DNA of 64,000 nucleotides from Marvania coccoides (Eukaryota; Chlorophyta; Trebouxiophyceae; Chlorellales; Chlorellaceae). Numbering within the stretch: the stretch's first letter is position 1; each line of letters begins with the position of its first letter. The position numbers and the translations under genes were made by a program. This document shows positions 10,794 to 21,945 of this stretch, piece after piece. The stretch lies in assembly GCA_963854735.1 (NCBI GenBank), contig OY978099.1, positions 1,674,001 to 1,738,000 of the forward strand, in the 5' to 3' direction. The notes under the pieces were generated by a model, which saw nothing but the letters and a program-made list of their open reading frames with translations, did not search any database and was not told the origin of the DNA.

Positions 10794-10834
10794 TCGTCTT
10801 AAGCTTAAGACGATGTTGTACTTAAGTACAACAT
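10794..10834. repeat. Two abutting perfect palindromes (20 and 22 bp)
   Basis: TCGTCTTAAGCTTAAGACGA (10794-10813) and a 22-bp palindrome centred on CTTAAG (10813-10834) share one base. Each equals its own reverse complement. Confidence 0.9.
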
Positions 10835-11050
10835 GTTTAATTTCAGTCCTCATTCCTCGTTAATTAATCTTGCAAGCTTATTCCTTGCCCGCATGCGTGC
10901 TTATTCAGTCAGGTCAGTCATCAGGAATCAGGAATGCCGAATGCAGTTTTTTCTGCACCGTGATGAAATAATTCATAATTATTCGATCAGACTGAAATTT
11001 AAATCATATGCGCGTGTATAAGTAATACCCTCGCCGGAGACCTCTATTCA

Positions 11051-12214
11051 ATGGGATTTGTATACCCTTTTCTTCGTATGCCCTTTTTTTCTTGGAATAC
11101 TGTAGTTGTAGTTGTAATTGTTACATTGCTACTCGTGTATGTCCACCAGGGAAGAAATCCGCCGTCTACGTCTCGTAAGAAAGGCATTTACAGGCTCGCC
11201 CCTCCAATCTGCTCTGCAGTACATTTAGCCAACGATCGTATGGTAGGAAAATGGAGCCCGATTCCTGCCCCTTCATATTTCGAAAATTATACTGCGATGG
11301 AGCTGGAGTATTTTCATGGTTACACGTGTCAGAGCGATTTTTATCATTTTTGTAGCAGGCGTCAAGGATATTTGCAAGGACTTAATGTATCTGAGTTGAC
11401 AAGAGCCCGGGAATTGAGCATGTGGCGTTGGCAGCCGCTTGCTTGTAGTTTGAGTTATCCATTTAATGCTTTGGAATTTTATAAAACCAATCTTGGTTCA
11501 CCCTTAAACCGTATTATTATTGTGGGCGATTCAATTTCAGAGGAACACTTCATTTCTTTGAAATGTCACCTAGCACGATTCATCAACACTTCAACTGAGA
11601 TAAAATTAGCATATTCTAGCCTCCACGAAAGAAGAGAAGAAATTTTGCTGTATTCGGGGGCCCGGATTTATTACCAGCGAGATGACTATCTGGTACGTGC
11701 AAGAGCAAGAGAAATGGAAACGCTCCTTCCCGATAAATTCATTTCGTATAATAAATCTGGGATGTGGGTCGAGATGCTACGAGAGTCTTCACGTGGAGAC
11801 GTTCTGATACTAAATACTGGCGCACATGGAGGGGTATCGGATGCCAATAGGAAGAAAATTCCTGTTAATGTTCTTGACTACGTAATTGCGCATTTCAAAG
11901 GCACTGTTATATATCGTGCAACTCACCAAGGCAATGATAATTGCATACATTTTCGGGCTCCTCATGCTGATTTTAATCACATGCCCAATTCGTCCTTGTA
12001 TAACTGGAAGCATTTCGTCGAGTACAATCGGTATTGGAAAGATGCCATTCAAGAGAGACAAGCCAAAGGGCACACTCGACTCCATTATATGAGCACCACG
12101 CACATGAGTTTGCGTCCTGATGCACATAGCTCTCCCCGGGATGATTGCCTCCACACATGCTTGCCAGGTCCTATTGATACTTGGAATGTACTATTAGACC
12201 TTATTTTGAAGTGA
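11051..12214 (+). CDS. TBL/PMR5-like polysaccharide O-acetyltransferase (PC-esterase family)
   Basis: A single exon of 387 residues starts at ATG 11051. Residues 17-32 are a Val/Leu-rich transmembrane anchor. The luminal part matches the plant TRICHOME BIREFRINGENCE-LIKE layout: MWRWQPLACSLSYPFNALEF, then VGDSISEEHFISLKCHL with nucleophile Ser161 in a GDS block. At the C-terminus RDDCLHTCLPGPIDTWNVLL carries the Asp-x-x-His (365/368) of this family. TBL proteins acetylate wall polysaccharides in the Golgi, and the conserved residues suggest an active enzyme. The base composition is AT-rich, unlike the GAA1 gene 750 bp downstream. The acceptor polymer cannot be told. Confidence 0.85.
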   Translation: MGFVYPFLRMPFFSWNTVVVVVIVTLLLVYVHQGRNPPSTSRKKGIYRLAPPICSAVHLANDRMVGKWSPIPAPSYFENYTAMELEYFHGYTCQSDFYHFCSRRQGYLQGLNVSELTRARELSMWRWQPLACSLSYPFNALEFYKTNLGSPLNRIIIVGDSISEEHFISLKCHLARFINTSTEIKLAYSSLHERREEILLYSGARIYYQRDDYLVRARAREMETLLPDKFISYNKSGMWVEMLRESSRGDVLILNTGAHGGVSDANRKKIPVNVLDYVIAHFKGTVIYRATHQGNDNCIHFRAPHADFNHMPNSSLYNWKHFVEYNRYWKDAIQERQAKGHTRLHYMSTTHMSLRPDAHSSPRDDCLHTCLPGPIDTWNVLLDLILK

Positions 12215-12965
12215 TTTGATTTAGCAACAGGGTTGGCACCGTAAATGTCGCATTAGACAATATACATCATTGTAATAAAACCATATTGATGTTGCCTCAA
12301 TTCAATTTTTCGTGATTTACCGCCAACTTTTTTGTCCAACTGCAGTATCCCTCGTTTTATATTAACGTATATTTTTATTTTTTATTATATATTATATATA
12401 CATTTTTAATTTATGTATTTGAAACTTGCGCATCAGGATTTTTTGTTTGTTGAATTATTTGAAAACTGGAGCTTGAAACCTAAAACAAGACCAGCTAGGA
12501 GCCGCCCCATGCTGCCGGAAAGGGATACCCCGTTCTCCCCTCTGCACCGTGCGGCTTAACAAGATTGCAGATCTAATTTTTTGAATGAATTGCAGCTTCA
12601 TAGAAAGTAGAAGAAACTGGCATCAGTCTGACTGCGACGGTCGCCCCGGCAGTCCAAATCCCCAGCCTATGTTTATACGTGTCTTCCAGCAAAGTTGCCC
12701 CATATTTTCCATACGAGCATTGTCAACCATAGTCATTATGAAATATCATGTAGTGATACGCATACAACTTGAATCTTCATGAATAAGTATCATCTGAAAA
12801 TTTTGCTTTTTAAACTACCCGTCATTTACTGGATCTATCTCGGCATATATCCGATATGAAATCGTTGATTTGGATCTCGAATTTTTGTCTTAACAATAAT
12901 TTATCGATATTTGGCCCACAAACAACAGCAACCCGGTTTTGACGGGCTTTTAAAGGTATAAAACC
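12215..12965. other. AT-rich spacer upstream of GAA1
   Basis: No supported gene. An A/T-only stretch lies around 12360-12405. The last part should hold the GAA1 promoter. Confidence 0.5.
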
Positions 12966-14591
12966 ATGCGACGTACAAAATCAAAATTGACCCGCATGTG
13001 GGCCCATCGTTCCGCCCTGACTTGGCTGCTCATCATCGTCGGCTTCGCCACCCTTCCAGCCCTCCCCCTGGCAGCCCAAAAGGGGTATATGGACGAAAAA
13101 GCGCTGGCTGTGGGAGCTATGGGCGTCTCTGTGGTGGCAGTCGGCCGCAACGCTGGCGCCCTTTCCGTGCTGCTTCTCGAGCAAGCCCTCCCTGCCCACC
13201 ACAATCTCGCTGAATTTGTCAACACAGCAGCAGCGCTGTCGACTTCCATGCCCATTGCAGCGCTCTTCAGTTTGCCTCCTCCACCGAAGTGGCACAACCT
13301 CTCCCAGGGCTGCGGCGCCACTTACGCCATCGTTCCCAGCGCAAAAGGCGACGGCACAGAAGCGCTGCTGCTGGCGCTGCCAGTCGACCTCACCAGCAGG
13401 GAAGCTGCGGCAGTGGCGGTGGCCGTCGGCATACATGCTGCTCGCCACCTTGCGAGCGCGCCCTGGCTGGCAAAAGACGTGGCGGTATTGTTTATGGACA
13501 CCCAGCGGTGCACACCGCTGCAGGCAATGGAGGAATGGCTGGCAGAGGTGATGGATGTTTCGGAGCTCCCCCAAAACATGGACAGCCCTTTCCGGCTTGG
13601 GGCTCTGCAGCAGGGTCTGGTGCTGGACGTGGCAAGCGCTGCAGCGACTGAAGCACGAATTGGGGTGCACGGCTACGGCGGTCAGCTGCCCAACTTGGAC
13701 ATGGTGGTGCTTACAAAGCGCAACCTTGACATGTTTGCGCCTCTGCCAGCTGGGCTGGATGTTAGCGGTGCAGCTGCAGCGATGGTGCCCGCTGACAGGA
13801 GCGTGCGAGCAGCAACTGCTGCTGTTTTTGCTGCTCAGCTGGCGCTGGGGCGGCCTACCGGGGGACATGCAGCCTTACTGCGCCGCGGCATTGATGCGCT
13901 GACCCTGACTCTGACGCTGACGTCTCCCAGCCCAGGCGGAGCTCAGAGTGCAGTTGCAGTTGCAGATGTAGAAACCACAGCCAAGAACGCGCTGGCTGTA
14001 GCTGAGATGGTTGTGCGGACATGCAACAATCTGCACGAGCGCCTACATCACGCCAACGCCCTCTACCTTTTGGTTGACTCTGACCACTTTGTGAGCATTG
14101 GCGCCTGCATGGCTGGCCCAGCAAGCCTGCTTCTAGCGTTGCTGGTGCAGGCTGCGGATGCATTTGTCGGTACCACGGCAACTTCAATAGCAGAGCAGTG
14201 GCGTGCAGGCTGGAGGCAGGCTGTGGCGGCGAATTTCTTCTTCATGTCCTCATGCATATTGTTCGCCTGGAGTGCTGCAGCTTTGACCGAGAAGCTACGC
14301 ATCTTTGGCCTTGCATTTGCTGCAACCATTGTTTTATATTTGCTGGCTGGTGTTATTAGTTTCCTGAAGGCTGGCCTGGCCTGGTGGTTGATAGTGCCTT
14401 TGACCAGAGCGCCTAAGATGGCAGAGACAAAAATAGAAAGTTCAAGCTGCAACTCAAAGACGAGTACTTTCCGTGCTGCGTTTCTCAGCATGATTGCGTT
14501 GGAGGCAGCAGTGCTGCTGCTATGGAGATGGGCCATGAGTTTTGCGATGCTGGCAATTATAGTGCCGCTGGGGCAAGCATTGAGCAGATGA
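12966..14591 (+). CDS. GAA1: GPI transamidase complex subunit GAA1
   Basis: A single GC-rich exon of 541 residues starts at ATG 12966. A transmembrane helix near residues 17-38 is followed by a large luminal domain and several C-terminal hydrophobic segments (from about residue 375), the GAA1/GPAA1 topology. The family-diagnostic stretch is clear: LVLDVASAAATEARIGVHGY followed by GGQLPNLDMVVL. This M28-peptidase-like but non-proteolytic subunit helps the ER transamidase join GPI anchors to proteins. Length is somewhat below the usual 600 or so residues. It converges with NDPK, with 136 bp between stops. Confidence 0.88.
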   Translation: MRRTKSKLTRMWAHRSALTWLLIIVGFATLPALPLAAQKGYMDEKALAVGAMGVSVVAVGRNAGALSVLLLEQALPAHHNLAEFVNTAAALSTSMPIAALFSLPPPPKWHNLSQGCGATYAIVPSAKGDGTEALLLALPVDLTSREAAAVAVAVGIHAARHLASAPWLAKDVAVLFMDTQRCTPLQAMEEWLAEVMDVSELPQNMDSPFRLGALQQGLVLDVASAAATEARIGVHGYGGQLPNLDMVVLTKRNLDMFAPLPAGLDVSGAAAAMVPADRSVRAATAAVFAAQLALGRPTGGHAALLRRGIDALTLTLTLTSPSPGGAQSAVAVADVETTAKNALAVAEMVVRTCNNLHERLHHANALYLLVDSDHFVSIGACMAGPASLLLALLVQAADAFVGTTATSIAEQWRAGWRQAVAANFFFMSSCILFAWSAAALTEKLRIFGLAFAATIVLYLLAGVISFLKAGLAWWLIVPLTRAPKMAETKIESSSCNSKTSTFRAAFLSMIALEAAVLLLWRWAMSFAMLAIIVPLGQALSR

Positions 14592-14727
14592 ACGCATGAA
14601 ATGATCATCGAGCATATTATTATATTGATGTATAGTCTGTATGTATTACAAATATTTGAAAATGCTGACAATAAAATAATAATAAAAATGCCAAATTTCC
14701 TCACAGCAAATTTAAAACAGTAGCTGT

Positions 14728-15523
14728 TCACTCCAGCAGCCAGGGCTTCATGGCGGGCTCCCATGCCACCAGGCCTTCGTTGCCAAACCACAGCGCCGTC
14801 TCCCGTTCCCCGTTCTCAGGGCTGTCGCTGCCGTGCACAACGTTGCGGCCCACCTGCACCGCAAAGTCGCCACGAATGGTCCCAGGCTCGGACTCCAGGG
14901 GGTTGGTGGCGCCGATGATCTTGCGCGCCGACTTGACCACGCCGTCTCCCTCCCACACCATGCATACGACGGGGCCAGAGAGGATGTAGTCCACGAGAGC
15001 GGGGAAGAAAGGCTTGGAAGAAAGATCCTTGTAGTGCTCCTCGGCGACGTCGCGGGGGCACTGGTACAGCTTGAGGGCGCGCAGCTGGAAGCCCTTGCGC
15101 TCGAAGCGGCTGATGATGTCGCCGACAAGGCCGCGCTGCACGCCTGCACACGGTTTCGAGTTATTGATAAAATATATACGTACGAGCGATGACACCCAAG
15201 ACTACATGTATTTATGCAACTAGCTCACCATCAGGCTTGATCATGATGTAGGAGATTTCGCTGCGCACGGCAACAGCTGCTCCGCTGCGGACAGCGATGG
15301 GGAGCTTAGCAGGCTGCGCAGCGCGAAGGTTGGCAGCTCCGGCAAAGAATTGTGTGTTTCTTATCGCCGATTTAGGGGCAAATGCGCGGCAGGGACGCGC
15401 CCGATGGGCAGCGACATCGCGATGGTGGGTGGTGGCCACCGCTGAGCACTGCTGCGATGAGAGCATACGAGCCTGCATCGCTTCGGCGGCAATGGTTTTA
15501 GACTGCACCGAATGAACTGGCAA
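14728..15523 (-). CDS. Nucleoside diphosphate kinase with organellar targeting extension
   Basis: Two exons, 15523-15229 and 15143-14728, are joined by a phase-1 GT..AG intron, giving up to 236 residues; an in-frame ATG at 15478 is an equally plausible start. The first ~85 residues are Arg/Ala/Ser-rich, like a plastid or mitochondrial presequence. The NDPK core follows: [29 protein letters not shown], and the catalytic block [15 protein letters not shown] with the phosphohistidine, then ALWF. The enzyme moves the gamma phosphate between nucleotides through that His. It is divergent from the thioredoxin-like gene, with about 230 bp between starts. The core is complete and probably active. Confidence 0.92.
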
Positions 15524-15755
15524 AATAACGACGCAGGCCTCCTGAAAAGCATGTGGTCGACAATCCAGCTCTTAAAGATTGAAATTCTCTCTACCGAGAG
15601 GTCTCGCAATTTATTTTAAATTGTTTTATGAAAGTGTGAACCACCGCAATGAATCCCTGGGAATTCCTCTCGGCCGAGTACGTTCGACCTCACACCAGAT
15701 TTGAATCAGTGAGCACCGCCAGGCCGCAGGTAGGGCATCGTCTTACAAGCTCAGA

Positions 15756-16260
15756 ATGATCAGTCAAACGGTCATGTTTGGTTTTCCCCTGAGATCCCTC
15801 GCTGTTCCGCTGCAGCCTATTCAAAAATCTGCCCCGCCCGTGAAAATCCTTCCAAACCTCACTGGGCTGCGCACTGACGAGCAGTTTGACGAATTTCTGT
15901 TGCGCCACAGAAACGACACGGTGTGATTTTACGACATAGAGTCCAGCACTCTTTTCTTGCCATTTAATTGGTACTGAATACTCTTTCATGCATGCGCAGG
16001 CGGTGGTGAACTTTGGGTCGTCTTGGTGCGCTCATTGCCACCAGCTCTTCCCCCACTTTCTGTCCCTCACGCATGTCTTCCCCGGCCTAAAGTATGCTGT
16101 CGCCCAGGTGGACTTCATGAAGGAGGTGCCACAGGGCATCACCGTCACGCCTACGATAGCAGTGTTTCGAAAGGGAAGAAAAGTAGACCAGTTCTTCGGT
16201 GCGAATCAGCAGCAGCTGCGGGACCGAATATGGCTGCATTCAAAATACCTGGTACTATAA
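15756..16260 (+). CDS. Thioredoxin-like 3-3 type protein
   Basis: Two exons, 15756-15920 and 16000-16260, are joined in phase 0 (GT..AG), giving 141 residues. An alternative first exon from ATG 15649 does not join in frame. The fold shows AVVNFGSSWCAHCHQLFPHF with a redox WCxxC, the cis-Pro region TVTPTIAVFRKG, and the signature VDQFFGANQQQLRDRIWLHS. That last block closely follows the plant thioredoxin-like 3-3 group, supporting a green-lineage host. Redox partners and location are unknown. Part of exon 2 recurs as a pseudo-copy at 42400-42535. Confidence 0.82.
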
Positions 16261-17950
16261 GGTTATCAGAAGGAAAGTAACTCCTTGAGCATTGGACGGT
16301 TGCAACTAGTGGGCGGGGATGCCATGAGATGATGGAAGCCTCCAATATAAGCACCACAAAAAGGGGGGAAACGCGAAAGAGAGCATTCAGGCCGCGATAT
16401 CAAGAAATTTTAATTAAAGCGTGTAACGAGAGTTACTCGCCCGCCGTTGCCACTCCCACAGCAGCCTTATCTTGCCAAGAATCCAATCTGATGAATAAGT
16501 GAGGAGTGCCTCAGAATTCTCAAAACTAATATTTCTTTGGCACGACGGAAGTGTGTTTTTGGTTGCACCTGGCCCCTCTGTGCGATTGTGCTCCATGCAT
16601 GATGCATCGTTTGTTGAATGCCATTCAGATGTATTGTATTTTTCTCATTCTCCTATGCTGTAAGGCTCCGACCGACATGAGCTCACCCCGACCGAGCGTG
16701 TGTCGCCCTTTCCTGTCTAAAAATCATCATCTACTTTTTAACTAGTCAATTTACACTTTTCAACTGGTTGGATAATTAGCAAGAACTGGTTGGATAAGTA
16801 GTAATATACCTATCAATTATCTCCAAAATCAATCTGTCCGACTAGTTGTAGTGTCTGCCAGACGCGCGTCCTGAATGATGGGGGGGACCAAAGGAAGTGG
16901 GTTCCAGGGGGGGGTCCCACCCAAAGGAAAGGATACGAATTGATACCCAAACGGGGACCAATGAAACTAATAAAAAGCTTTCTATTAGCTAGAACAGATC
17001 CAAGTCTGTTACAAGGTTGAAAAAGAGACTCTGACTGCAGTTGTAAATTCCGAGACCCAGTTTGCACAATACAGTTTGCGCAATGAAATAAACGATTAAT
17101 AAAGACACGAAGCATTTAACTCCACAATACACATATTTGGGGCAATTAAATGGAGAGAGGAAGGACTGCAGAGGAGTTGACTTAATTGAAGTTCGGTTAA
17201 TTGAAAGGGTGACAAAGGCAGTCAGAAAACGCAAATTTTGGGAATACAGAAGGGGCTTGTGCTGAAGAACGAGATGCGCACAGGACCGGCGAAATACAAC
17301 GACAGGATTCTGCCTGTAACAGACTTGGAGGTTTAGGGAGGTAGGCTAGGGCAGGCCTGGAGCTCGACACTCTAGGGAATGCCTCAAGTAACCATTAGAA
17401 AGAAAATTAGTAAAAAATAAAAATGGATAGGGCTTTAGGCCCCAAAGGTGCTAGCCCTCCCCAGGCTGTCACTGCCCAAGAATGACAAGTCCGGTAATTG
17501 CCCGTGCTTGCCCTGTTTTGCTACTTTTGTGTGTGCCCTATTTGTGCGTTGATCGTGCCATCGGGGGATCATAAGGCAGGGGCCAAAGCCTTGTGCTGTG
17601 GGCGGCGGCACGGCGCTACCATACATGACGCTTCAATTCTACTTCTAAGCTTATCACAACAAACATAATTACATATGTTCAATATACTTTCATTGTTTTA
17701 TGGGTGTATATATAATATTTAGGCGTGTATGCTCCGCAAGGTCAACATGGGCGCTAGATACCCAAAACAATTTCGAAATCTCACACTAATATGCCAATGT
17801 AAATTAAGAAAATGATATCAAAAATTTAACATTGGAGCGAAAAACTGCGGCTCGAGCCGAGCGGGGGGAGCCGCACGCCAATGGTTGATGTCGAGGTAGC
17901 AGCACTATTAAAATATCGTGGGAAAATGATACTATTGCATCGCATACGCA
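16261..17950. other. Repeat-bearing spacer
   Basis: No supported gene. It holds one copy of dispersed repeat R5 at 16840-17015. The remaining open frames are short and unconserved in appearance. Confidence 0.5.
16840..17015 (+). repeat. Dispersed repeat R5, copy 1
   Basis: Shares order and sequence with 22600-22780: a GTAGTG..GTC motif, GGGGGGGACCAA, a G-rich block, AAAGGATAC, then CAAGTCTGTTACA at the end. The copies are diverged, with indels. Confidence 0.7.
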
Positions 17951-18682
17951 TCACTGATTGTGATACACCGCAATAAGACGCTTGGAAATTGCTTTGTTTC
18001 TTGCAGAAGATTCGTCTACAACAGAAACGAATTCCGCTGAGAACTGCCCAGCCCATCTTTCTAAAGTAGTAATGTTGATCATATCATGAAGATGTCCACC
18101 TGGTCCAGGAACAGAATTTACTGGCCATACATATGGCACTGACACAATAGCAAACTGCGCGATGCTCATAATCTTTCTTAAAAAACGTTCTGGGTCTGGA
18201 ACATGTTCCAACACTTGCAGACATAAAGCCAAATCATATTTTTTTGTTACTTTATATTCAAAGAAATCTGTTTCAATTGTTTGAACTTCTTTGGGTGGGA
18301 CAAAATCCTGTCCAAATGATCTACTCAGCATAACCTTTTCAGGTATCCAAAGAAGATCCGCAATGATGGGAGTATTATAACTACCAATATCAATTACGTT
18401 TCTGGCATTGCATGCGTATATCTCTGCCAGATGTTTCACAACTTGGTAGTACTTCATACTTTGTCGGTCTCCCCAGTATTCCAAGGAGCCATTGGCTGCC
18501 TGGTGTGAACGAGATATACACGAGCGGATTTGCAAGCGGGAAGAGTTCTTCTCCCTGTAAGAAACTAGGTTTCGGCTCATAACTGAAAAGATCAGCACTG
18601 TTATTGCAGGAATAAACACGCGATAGACGATTGGCTGATAACGACTCCTGCAAGGATTTGTGTTCAATCGAAATGCCAGCAT
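17951..18682 (-). CDS. Membrane-anchored class I SAM-dependent methyltransferase
   Basis: A single exon of 243 residues. I use ATG at 18682 because the longer frame starts only with GTG. Residues about 17-36 are hydrophobic (PIVYRVFIPAITVLIFSVM), a likely signal anchor. Motif I is NVIDIGSYNTP (95-105). The later motif YDLALCLQVLEHVPDPERF is typical of Methyltransf_11-like enzymes, followed by FAIVSVPYVWP. The substrate is unknown. The membrane anchor and neighbouring SGNH genes suggest a glycan or secreted acceptor in the Golgi. The gene is AT-rich and intronless. Confidence 0.75.
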   Translation of the reverse strand: MLAFRLNTNPCRSRYQPIVYRVFIPAITVLIFSVMSRNLVSYREKNSSRLQIRSCISRSHQAANGSLEYWGDRQSMKYYQVVKHLAEIYACNARNVIDIGSYNTPIIADLLWIPEKVMLSRSFGQDFVPPKEVQTIETDFFEYKVTKKYDLALCLQVLEHVPDPERFLRKIMSIAQFAIVSVPYVWPVNSVPGPGGHLHDMINITTLERWAGQFSAEFVSVVDESSARNKAISKRLIAVYHNQ

Positions 18683-19758
18683 GGTTGTCGAGAAATCGCT
18701 TGATGTCGAGAAATCACAGAAGAAGCACACAAGGAACTTGCGCTTGAGGTTGCACGCACTCTTATACGTCGTTTCTATTAATAAATTAATGAGTTATAGC
18801 ATGAACAAATATATTACTTGAAGATGAAAAAAAATACTATTTGAAGGGAAAAAACATAAAAAAAATAAAAAAAATGGGGGTTGTAATGTGAGTGCGCACA
18901 ATTGGCGAGGCCCCCGCGAAACCTCGCGGGCTAATTATTTTCGAATTCTCTGGATACCGCATTAATTGTAAATTCATTTGGAGGTTGGGAAGACATCATG
19001 AAAAGAAAGTGAAAGAGCTTCTTAAACACGAAAAACATCGCGGTTCGTTCGACTTTGATTGAATTAAACATGAAAACCCAAGTTTCGGATAGGCCACATT
19101 TTAATGGCCCTTTTCCATCAATATGATTCCCAAACCATCAAATTATATAGGATTAGTGTCTCGGAACTTTTTAAGGTCCCTCTGGGTGTTCTGAAGATAA
19201 AACCGCAGCTGAAAATGCGGTATTTAAAAACCCACATTTTTTCGATGCTTGGGCATTCGTTTGTGCAGCGGTATGGCCGCGAGCGGTGAATGGGAATTAG
19301 TACATGGAGTGAATATATATTGTGCATTTGATCAACGGTTATATATTTATTTCCTTTTCATAGTTTCTAATTATGGCATATTTCAATTGACATGCATATG
19401 AAGCATTACACGTACCTCACCTCACATTTAAGGGTTGTAATACTTGACCGCATATACCCTGATACTTTTCTTCTGTTTACGGTAGCGCATTTGTGTAGGC
19501 CTCATAACTTTTTTTCTTAATTCCTACGCACACGGCTTTCACGAGTGTGCCAGTCTGCTACGAGGCCTTAGTTGCATTTTTGTGTGGACTTTGAACCCTT
19601 ATGTGTGTATGTATGTAGCGGCTTCCCCTGGTGACTCTTTGTTTAAAAACAATACTATCTTAGAGACCTATACTCAGGATAAAGAAAAAAATTAGGAACC
19701 GATTTTCTCTTCGATCATCAAAATGTTGAGGTGATACCTTCCTGGGATGCTCTGCAAA
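18683..19758. other. AT-rich spacer
   Basis: No supported gene. It should include the promoter of the minus-strand methyltransferase near 18700 and the 3' region of the minus-strand SGNH gene. A poly(A)-rich patch lies at 18830-18875. Confidence 0.4.
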
Positions 19759-20736
19759 TTACACAGCGATGCAAAATTTTATTTCTTTGTTGAATATTAA
19801 GAGCGTATCAAGAATCACAGCTGCTTTGTAAAGTCCGCCCGGAAGAAAATGAAGTCCATCGTTTTCTCGTACAGCACCAGATAACATGCTCAACTCAAAA
19901 GTTGGAACAATTCGCAAGTTTGAGTTTTGACCCAACACAGCATTTGCTTTATGTCGAAATGCCGCAATTGACTTATTTGTGACATGTTTGGGAGTTGCTG
20001 CTCCGCTTCTAATAGTTGTTATACTGTGGTATACAAATGTTGTCCTCGAGGATAAGTTTGTTAGTCTATCTTGGAGAGGCACCAGTATTTGCCTAGATAT
20101 ATTATGCTTTCGAAAAACTTCATGCAAACCAGGATTTAGAATGATCGTTTGAGGGGCTGCAGTTGCACCATCGATTTCATCTAAAAATAGCTCGATATCT
20201 TTAAATGTAGGTCTCCAATGCCATGAAACACAGAGGGATAGAGGTTTCATGCCAACGGCGACAGCGTGATTCAATAAAACGCTAGAATTCTTTGAAAAAA
20301 TGATATATGAACATGTATCCATGTCGTGAACGTTATTGCACAAAAATAATTTGTCCATATGATATGTAGTTCTGTTGAATGTTCGTGCTTCTTTCTCCCA
20401 ATCCTCGCCTTTCAGTTCGTCAATTAATCTAGAAAAGATGCCCCTGGTAATAGAGTCTCCAGCATAACTTATCCATAAAGATGCATTTAACGTCTGAGTG
20501 TAAGTTTCAAATATGGATGGTAGCCCATAATCTTGCAGCAGATAGCATGGTGGATTAGAAAGATGGGAGCAGCCAGCTGGCGAGGGTAAACAATTTCTTG
20601 TTTGTTTAATTTTCCTTGAAGCAGAGAATTGCCTCCAGCCATTACTGTACGAATAATTGAAAAAAATGCCACCAAGCAAGAAAACAGTGCTGTAGAAAAA
20701 AAAACCAAACTTGAGGTCAAGAATAGCCGGCCACAT
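19759..20736 (-). CDS. SGNH/PC-esterase-like type II membrane protein (subfamily A)
   Basis: A single exon of 325 residues. Residues about 10-27 form a membrane anchor. The GDS nucleophile block is WISYAGDSITRGIF with Ser95. Further conserved points are NPGLHEVFR, FVYHSITTIRSG, and a terminal Asp-x-x-His (NDGLHFLPGGLYKAAVIL). It is a clear paralogue of the gene at 41259-42230: matching blocks include LPSIFETYTQ / VASVFESFTQ, LFLDEIDG / TFLDEVNA and FVYHSITTI / FIYHSITTI. Several N-glycosylation sequons support a luminal enzyme. The reaction (O-acyl transfer or esterase) and the substrate are not known. Confidence 0.7.
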   Translation of the reverse strand: MWPAILDLKFGFFFYSTVFLLGGIFFNYSYSNGWRQFSASRKIKQTRNCLPSPAGCSHLSNPPCYLLQDYGLPSIFETYTQTLNASLWISYAGDSITRGIFSRLIDELKGEDWEKEARTFNRTTYHMDKLFLCNNVHDMDTCSYIIFSKNSSVLLNHAVAVGMKPLSLCVSWHWRPTFKDIELFLDEIDGATAAPQTIILNPGLHEVFRKHNISRQILVPLQDRLTNLSSRTTFVYHSITTIRSGAATPKHVTNKSIAAFRHKANAVLGQNSNLRIVPTFELSMLSGAVRENDGLHFLPGGLYKAAVILDTLLIFNKEIKFCIAV

Positions 20737-21295
20737 GTATATCGGAATTTAATGGGCTGTGTGCAGGCATGAACGTGCTGTCTAAGTGGCATAAATCGAC
20801 AGGGCCTCGTCACTATCTTCCAGGGCCAAAAATTGTATGGCTGTACAATTAAAACAAAACAAACAAAGGGGGATGACTGGAATGTAACAGTGTATAAATT
20901 TTTAGACTTCGACATAAATTTTTAGATTTGATTTCCTCCCACTTTACCAGAGGCCATCGGGCAAATTTGAGGGTTTATATTAACAAATATCAACAGAAAC
21001 AAACGCCTTGTATGAAAATCTCCTTAGAGAGCCCCACACGCAATCGAGACCCTTGAAAAGTTTCAACTGAAAACTTAAAATGAAAGTTAAAACAGTGAAA
21101 TGTACTAGGGTCCCGTTTTACGCATTGCAGCATTTGTAATTCGCTTTTAAATTTAAAACAGCGCTGGCATTTATGTGTATGTTTGTTTATTCTGCCCAAG
21201 ATTATTAATGCAGTATTTATTAAAAGCAGTCCGATCGGAGACAGCAGTCGGAGGGGAAGCAAATCCAACCCGATTCCGATCACGTTTCAAATAAT

Positions 21296-21344
<49 letters not shown>

Positions 21345-21945
21345 AACACTCTACTGCCTTCACCTCCAACCCAAAAGATAGTAACTAACTAACAGGCAAC
21401 TAGCAACTTCTCAATCAATCAAATCGACGCCGTGGGACTCGTCCTGGCGCACCGTAAGGTGTGGGGGGTGTCCCTGATTGGGCGGGACTTGTCGAACTGG
21501 CAAAAAAACAGGCAGCGGATGAGGCGGCCAATCCATGCGAAACATGTGGTGCAGGCATGGCATTGGGGCGAATAAATTAGATGTGACCCTTGACTCTTTG
21601 TTAGTTCTTACATTGTCCTTCTTAAATCGCTTATTTATTCGTAAACTATTGCTGTGGACGCTTAGAGTGCAAAGGCGCTCAAAACATGATCATTGTCACA
21701 TGCTTGTCCGAGTAAAGAAGCTGAATATTGACTCAGGGCCTCTATTTCATGTATATAGTAACCAACTGAAGCTCTCACTAAAAACAAAGCACATCGGTCC
21801 AAGATGATTTGTTGAATGTATTTGGCTTGGGCCCCAGGCTATTTGAAAGTTCGTCGAAAGAGATGTGTGTTGAGTTGAAGATAGGAGGTGGCAAATAACC
21901 GTACTTCAGGTTTGGCGATATTTGAACGACCCCGTGATAGTTCAA
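20737..21945. other. AT-rich spacer with a TA microsatellite
   Basis: No supported gene. An (AT)23 microsatellite lies at 21298-21343. The upstream part should contain the promoter of the minus-strand SGNH gene. Confidence 0.5.
21298..21343. repeat. (AT)n microsatellite
   Basis: Uninterrupted alternating A and T for about 46 bases. Confidence 0.95.

Larger units (their letters stand above)
10037..11050. other. AT-rich spacer with palindrome pairs and a dispersed-repeat copy
   Basis: No supported gene was seen. It contains a hairpin plus palindrome at 10303-10348, a copy of the GGACGAGG dispersed repeat at 10556-10690, and two abutting perfect palindromes at 10794-10834. The order palindrome pair, repeat, palindrome pair suggests a small inserted unit of about 530 bp. 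Confidence 0.6.

Noticed and set aside
15649..15729. Upstream first exon for the thioredoxin-like gene from ATG 15649
   Set aside because: It would need a 20-base intron to stay in frame; starting at ATG 15756 gives a clean two-exon gene.
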